Part shown: positions 61,672 to 64,000 of the stretch, in pieces | How the letters are laid out: each line of letters opens with the position of its first letter | Numbering within the stretch: position 1 is the first letter of the stretch | NCBI GenBank assembly: GCA_009760855.2 | Contig: WPIO01000002.1 | Location: forward strand, 1,641,501-1,705,500 | Direction: 5' to 3' | DNA length: 64,000 nt | Source of the DNA: Cristatella mucedo | Taxonomy: Eukaryota; Bryozoa; Phylactolaemata; Cristatellidae | The notes under the pieces: generated by a model | The model's input: the letters and a program-made list of their open reading frames with translations, nothing else | Database searches by the model: none | What the model was told of the DNA's origin: nothing | Position numbers and translations under genes: made by a program

Positions 61672-63648
61672 CGGAGTAATTTTCTGCAACCGGTGCTCAC
61701 GTAGAAGTATACTGCACTGCAGTCCCCAATATTAATCTGACAAAGACCACTGACTCCCTAGCTAGGATTTTGCATCACGGCTCTTTACCGTACACATCTG
61801 AAGTGGCCCCAACCTAAACTGCCTAAAAGCTCGATGATAGCACAGATTGATCGCTTGGCCAACCCAGCGATGTCAGAAACTGACACAAAATTATTGTCCT
61901 GTGAGTGGCAGCAAATAGGAGCTAGCTGATCCGAGAGCCCGGTTCGTAGGTTTACCTTCAGTCACGGCTCAGATGACTAATCGTTTTGCACTTACAACTC
62001 CACAAAACAAACAAGGCACCGTGCACTGCCCCTACAGCCACCGAGAGGCACCATGCACTGCCCCTGCAGCCATGCTTTTTCTGCTCGCAGTAAAGCCGTG
62101 AAAGTGGGGCAGAGCGCTGCTGGCTCGCTAGTGACTGGCTGTGTTAGGGCCCGATCACGAGATGGGCAGCAGTAAAGTTGCATTTGATCACGACAGACAC
62201 GAGAATCTTTTCTCTGGACACTCCACTCCCTAAGCAGGCCAACTAGGGGCATAGCCCTAGTACGAATGAATATATACACTCAGGCCCAAAAAATCCTTTC
62301 TGTATGGCCACTGCTGCTGTGGCTGTAACCTCGTTTTCGTAATAGGCAGATTTTCTACGATGCGAGGCACACTAAAGCTGTGCAAAGCATGGGAAAGCAT
62401 CTGAAAATATTTATGCGAAGCATCTGAAAATATTTATTGACAACCTAAAAGAAATCACATATGCTGCTGGTATATACTCGTTAAGTGTGACGTCCCACCA
62501 CGAATCTTAATGACCTCCCTAGTTTGGCCAGGCATAGAGGCCATCAGCTTCTGGATTACCTTTTCTGCTTTAGCACGTTCCGAAGAGCCCGATTATTACT
62601 GAAAAGGGTCGGCTGCAAGTGTAGGCCGTACACCCGCCTCAACCACCTGTTGATTTTGCTCCATAGTCGTTCTATGGGGTTCAAATCAGGCGAATGGCTG
62701 GGCCACTGCACGAGCAACAAACAAGGATTCGTCACAAACTAACTGGCAGTATACTTAGGGTCTTTATTTGTAGCCAAATGTAAAGACCCCTAAGCAGAAC
62801 ATTTGAGCTTTGAAACCCAACTTGCTTGACCAACAATAGCTTGTAGTAAAGTTTTTTGACAAATCCTAGTTTGGTGCTGGTGCAGTGGCCCAGCCAGTTG
62901 CCTGATTTGAACCCTAAAGAACAACGATAGAGCAATATCGACTTGTGCATTAGGCAAGGTGTTCTACCTACACCAGTAGCCTACCTTTTCAGTAAAACTT
63001 GGGCTCTGTGGAATGTTCTACAGTAGAAGGGACAGCACAGTAACTGGTAGCCTATATTCCTGGCCTGACAAAGAAGATCATACAGAATGGTAGGGAGACG
63101 ACGTCACACGAAATGCACACACACCAGCAGTATGTGTTTGTTTTTGGACTGTCATTAAATATTTTTCCATGCTTCACATAACTTTAGTATGCCTCGAATT
63201 GCAGAAAACCCACTTATTACACAAACGAATTTACAGTTGCAGCAGCGATGGCCATATTGAAAGGATTTTTTTTGAGACTGAGTGCAGATGTCATGAAACA
63301 TCCTAGAGCTTGATTTTCTGCAATTGTGAACATGTTTAGCAATACTGCTGATGTCCGATGATTCCTATGACCGATGATGCCACAGTGTGGTCAGTAGCAA
63401 TGGAGCCCCAGCCGGCCATGCTTCATTGCTTGCCTCAGTCTCTCTCGACTTTGCTGTAGCTGCCTGTGTGTGCCTTTTTTGCTTTGTAGGGTGCTTTAGC
63501 CAGTCGTCTGTTGTGAGCTGCTAGCACACATATTGCTCTCTCATGTTTCTTTCTCGATGCTTGCAGGGCCCCTTCGATGGAGTGCTCGGTTTCAGTCAAG
63601 GCGCTTGCCTGCTTTCGGTTCTTTGCTCTATTAAAGAATCGGATCCTG
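52619..63648 (+). CDS. OVCA2: OVCA2/FSH1-family serine hydrolase, 3'-truncated by window edge
   Basis: FSH1-type alpha/beta hydrolases are small esterases; human OVCA2 is described as a long-chain alkyl-ester hydrolase. Exons: 52619-52698, 55668-55738, 56116-56309, 63567-63648, with matching phases. Residues: LQVLCLHGYRQNGQAFSEKT (19-37, first strand and oxyanion loop), GSLRKAIKRYAELVY (38-52), ASAPHEV, GWWFSREDDYY, then GPFDGVLGFSQGACLL (116-131) with nucleophile Ser125 in GFSQG. The catalytic Asp and His must lie in exons beyond the right edge. An in-frame TAA at 52598 supports the ATG at 52619. The intron after 56309 starts with GC. The order and wording of motifs match human OVCA2 closely. 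Confidence 0.93.
52887..52913. repeat. (TG)n microsatellite
   Basis: Perfect TG tract in the first OVCA2-like intron. Confidence 0.9.
53020..53092. repeat. (CA)n-(GA)n microsatellite
   Basis: Long CA tract followed by AGAGAGAG. Confidence 0.95.
53985..55290 (-). mobile_element. LINE-C copy, reverse, interrupted by SINE S1
   Basis: The (ATT)n tail and TAAATCTCTATCCAGGTGC are at the left. On minus the RT reads FYADDTQLHLPFDPSKPSST (catalytic box, near 55230), NDLSLDEHTDSSVKSAYFQL (near 54930), AKLVHEF, then after the SINE ILCLAYRSFHTL and APKVWNSIPASM. A third L2/CR1-type family, distinct from LINE-A in sequence. Pseudogene. Confidence 0.87.
54548..54718 (-). repeat. SINE S1 nested in LINE-C
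   Basis: ACACAGCCTCTTTTTGTATAG, CACCGCATGAATCGAACCCACG (B box on minus), CGTGAAAGCAACCGCCTTACC. LINE-C is continuous on both sides. Confidence 0.88.
55668..55738 (+). CDS. OVCA2: OVCA2-like exon 2
   Basis: Acceptor GGTATTTCAG. The leading A completes Arg, then QNGQAFSEKTGSLRKAIKR and YAEL. The donor chosen is GTAAGG at 55739. The earlier GTATGC at 55725 would break phase with exon 3 and drop the conserved AEL. Confidence 0.92.
56116..56309 (+). CDS. OVCA2: OVCA2-like exon 3, GC donor
   Basis: Acceptor GCTTGTTAG. Encodes (V)YASAPHEVGAIQQ, KGWWFSREDDYYKA, TLDVLRQVFKNQ. The donor is CAG followed by GCAAGC with no usable GT nearby. NQ joins GPFDG exactly as the family requires. Confidence 0.93.
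56697..56760 (+). repeat. Degenerate LINE tail
   Basis: GTGGCTAGAGAGAGATTTAT, GCTTTACATATACATTATTAT. Low-identity relative of the LINE-A tail. Confidence 0.4.
57115..57270 (-). repeat. SINE S2, reverse, with AAATA tail
   Basis: (AAATA)n at the left, TTCATTTATGTAGCGCCCCA, GAACTTAGTCTCTATTCAGG, GCTCGAGCCCACGACCTCAG, CACCTTAACCGCTAGACC. Confidence 0.85.
57540..57800 (+). pseudogene. Tc1-like transposase fragment, copy 1
   Basis: The segment 57615-57795 (GAGGCTCATCCAAGAAAGAAG to GCAAACTAAGACCT) is nearly identical to 58095-58275. It covers the region around the (S)DWGRVV motif, after which the copies diverge. Confidence 0.75.
57848..57912 (-). repeat. LINE-A tail, reverse
   Basis: TAATAATAATAATGCACTTG, AGAGAACTCAATCTC, TAGGCACTTTACGG, inserted between the two Tc1 fragments. 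Confidence 0.8.
58095..58830 (+). pseudogene. Degenerate Tc1-like transposase
   Basis: Tc1/mariner DDE transposase remnant with frameshifts and stops. In order: RIHLTASDWGRVV, FELQTKT, YSPKCLKPLVG, GSWALHHI, LDNDPNLAA (from Q-D-N-D-P-K-H-T-A), and SPDLNLIEDFWSEIES near 58605-58655 (from S-P-D-L-N-P-I-E). No clear terminal inverted repeats were found. Confidence 0.85.
59105..59215 (-). repeat. SINE S2, reverse
   Basis: TTCATTTATACAGCACCCAA, GAGAACTTAATCTCTATCTAG, TTGAGCCCACGACCCTGGTCG. Confidence 0.8.
59459..59899 (-). other. Unrecognised 146-codon ORF in OVCA2-like intron 3
   Basis: Open frame on the strand opposite the host gene. The translation has no motif I recognise. A second overlapping frame (59494-59733) is also open. 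It could be decayed transposon sequence or chance. Confidence 0.2.
60082..61675 (+). mobile_element. LINE-A copy, 5'-truncated, two main frameshifts
   Basis: Starts abruptly at TCTCCCTTCTACCATTCC. Contains SALLRVYNDLLRNAD, then (after two extra T at about 60277) LDLSAAFDTIDHKVLQERL, VPQGSVLGPVLFTVYTLLLA, FYADDTQLYLCFDP and VTSRLDFCNSLLTG. A second shift near 61245 follows HRTTRF. The 3' UTR and a long (ATT)n tail end at about 61672. Very similar to the copy at 35690-37333, so relatively young. Confidence 0.93.
61633..61672. repeat. (ATT)n tail
   Basis: At least twelve ATT units, the LINE-A 3' terminal microsatellite. Confidence 0.9.
61676..62276. other. Intron sequence, nothing recognised
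   Basis: Includes a short direct repeat around 62021-62075 (GCACCGTGCACTGCCCCTAC and GCACCATGCACTGCCCCTGC). No coding or mobile signal was seen. Confidence 0.4.
62277..62500. repeat. Left long terminal inverted repeat of the fold-back element
   Basis: Pairs with 63080-63284. Shared blocks in order: AAAAATCCTTTC, GCTGCTG, GCACACTAAAG / GCATACTAAAG, GCATGG, AATATTTATTGACA / AATATTTAATGACA, TGCTGGT, GTGTGACGTC. Confidence 0.9.
63080..63284. repeat. Right long terminal inverted repeat of the fold-back element
   Basis: Reverse complement counterpart of 62277-62500, diverged by scattered substitutions and an indel (the left arm has an extra ~26-bp repeat of GCATCTGAAAATATTTAT). Confidence 0.9.
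63567..63648 (+). CDS. OVCA2: OVCA2-like exon 4 (catalytic serine)
   Basis: Acceptor CGATGCTTGCAG, donor GTAAGG. Encodes GPFDGVLGFSQGACLLSVLC, then SIKESDP. GFSQG is the nucleophile elbow. Confidence 0.95.
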
Positions 63649-64000
63649 GTAAGGCACTCGTATCGGGAGGATATGCCTGCCTTTAATTTGCTTACTGGTG
63701 TGACCGTCACTACACTGTACAGAATTTAGGTACATATTAGACATGTACCTCTAGTCAATGCATCTCGATGATGCACAAGCTTCCAAACTTGTTCACTGTT
63801 TAGCCGCTTGCTAGGTTTTACCACTTCGGTGTATACAAACCAGCCGTTGCAGTTACCTAGGTGCAAAAATGCGTATATTTGCCACAGTATGGCTTTTACG
63901 TATTGTGATTATTTTGCTCCGAGCTGCTAAAAAACAGATGGTAATAGGGCTGTCAGCAATGTCTTTTCCCGGTGTAATGACGAGTAGTCAGTCTCTGGTT

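Larger units (their letters stand above)
62277..63284. mobile_element. Palindromic (fold-back) Tc1-like element, about 1.0 kb
   Basis: Outer inverted ends: CACTCAGGCCCAAAAAATCC at the left and the reverse complement of CACTCAGTCTCAAAAAAAATCC at the right. TA lies at 62275-62276 on the left and CA (changed TA) at 63285 on the right. The arms stay complementary inward for about 450 bp. Both arms carry the same transposase C-terminal end in opposite orientation: minus strand near 62690 LVQWPSHSPDLNPIERLWSK, plus strand near 62880 VLVQWPSQLPDLNPKEQ. The loop is about 62736-62845. No DDE N-terminal region is present. Confidence 0.88.

Overview
The window is animal (metazoan) nuclear DNA, almost certainly from an invertebrate. 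It holds spliced genes with small exons and large introns, a dense load of L2/CR1-like LINE fragments, tRNA-derived SINEs, LTR elements and DNA transposons, and many microsatellites. There are no bacterial-style operons, rRNA genes or CRISPR arrays. I cannot fix the phylum from sequence alone.

Two host genes can be assembled, both on the + strand, by joining exons whose splice phases all agree. (1) A copine (Ca2+-dependent phospholipid-binding protein: C2A, C2B, copine/vWA domain) runs from the left edge to 38501. Eighteen exons are visible and encode 544 complete codons plus a stop. Only the first exon(s), about 18 N-terminal residues by comparison with animal copines, lie off the left edge. 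(2) The 5' part of an OVCA2/FSH1-family serine hydrolase starts at 52619. Four exons run to 63648 and end just past the catalytic serine, so the remaining exons lie to the right. The two genes together show 20 complete introns, and three of them use GC-AG instead of GT-AG ends.

Introns and the intergenic gap (38502-52618) are filled with repeats. LINE-A is an L2/CR1-like family with an (ATT)n tail, with major copies at 27.8-30.3, 35.7-37.3, 50.3-52.0 and 60.1-61.7 kb plus many tails. LINE-B is a second family, found at 6.0, 18.3, 29.3, 35.1, 41.7-43.0 and 43.4 kb. LINE-C is a third, at 20.1-20.9 and 54.0-55.3 kb. There are two tRNA-derived SINE families. LTR material includes an internally deleted Ty3/gypsy-like element (43.9-46.6 kb), a related LTR fragment at 9.5 kb and solo LTRs at 37.5 and 51.5 kb. 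DNA elements include a SPIN-like hAT MITE (29.88-30.06 kb) nested in a LINE, a degenerate Tc1-like transposase (58 kb) and a 1-kb palindromic Tc1 derivative (62.3-63.3 kb). A fragment of a dispersed hypothetical-protein family lies at 2.5-3.1 kb (minus strand), and a ~162-bp repeat array at 12.7-14.6 kb.

Nesting gives a relative order of events: LINE-A was hit by LINE-B and then, separately, by the hAT MITE and an LTR; LINE-B was hit by the Ty3-like element and by a 306-bp element; LINE-C was hit by a SINE. All gene models come from reading conserved motifs and splice signals by eye; no alignment or database search was run.
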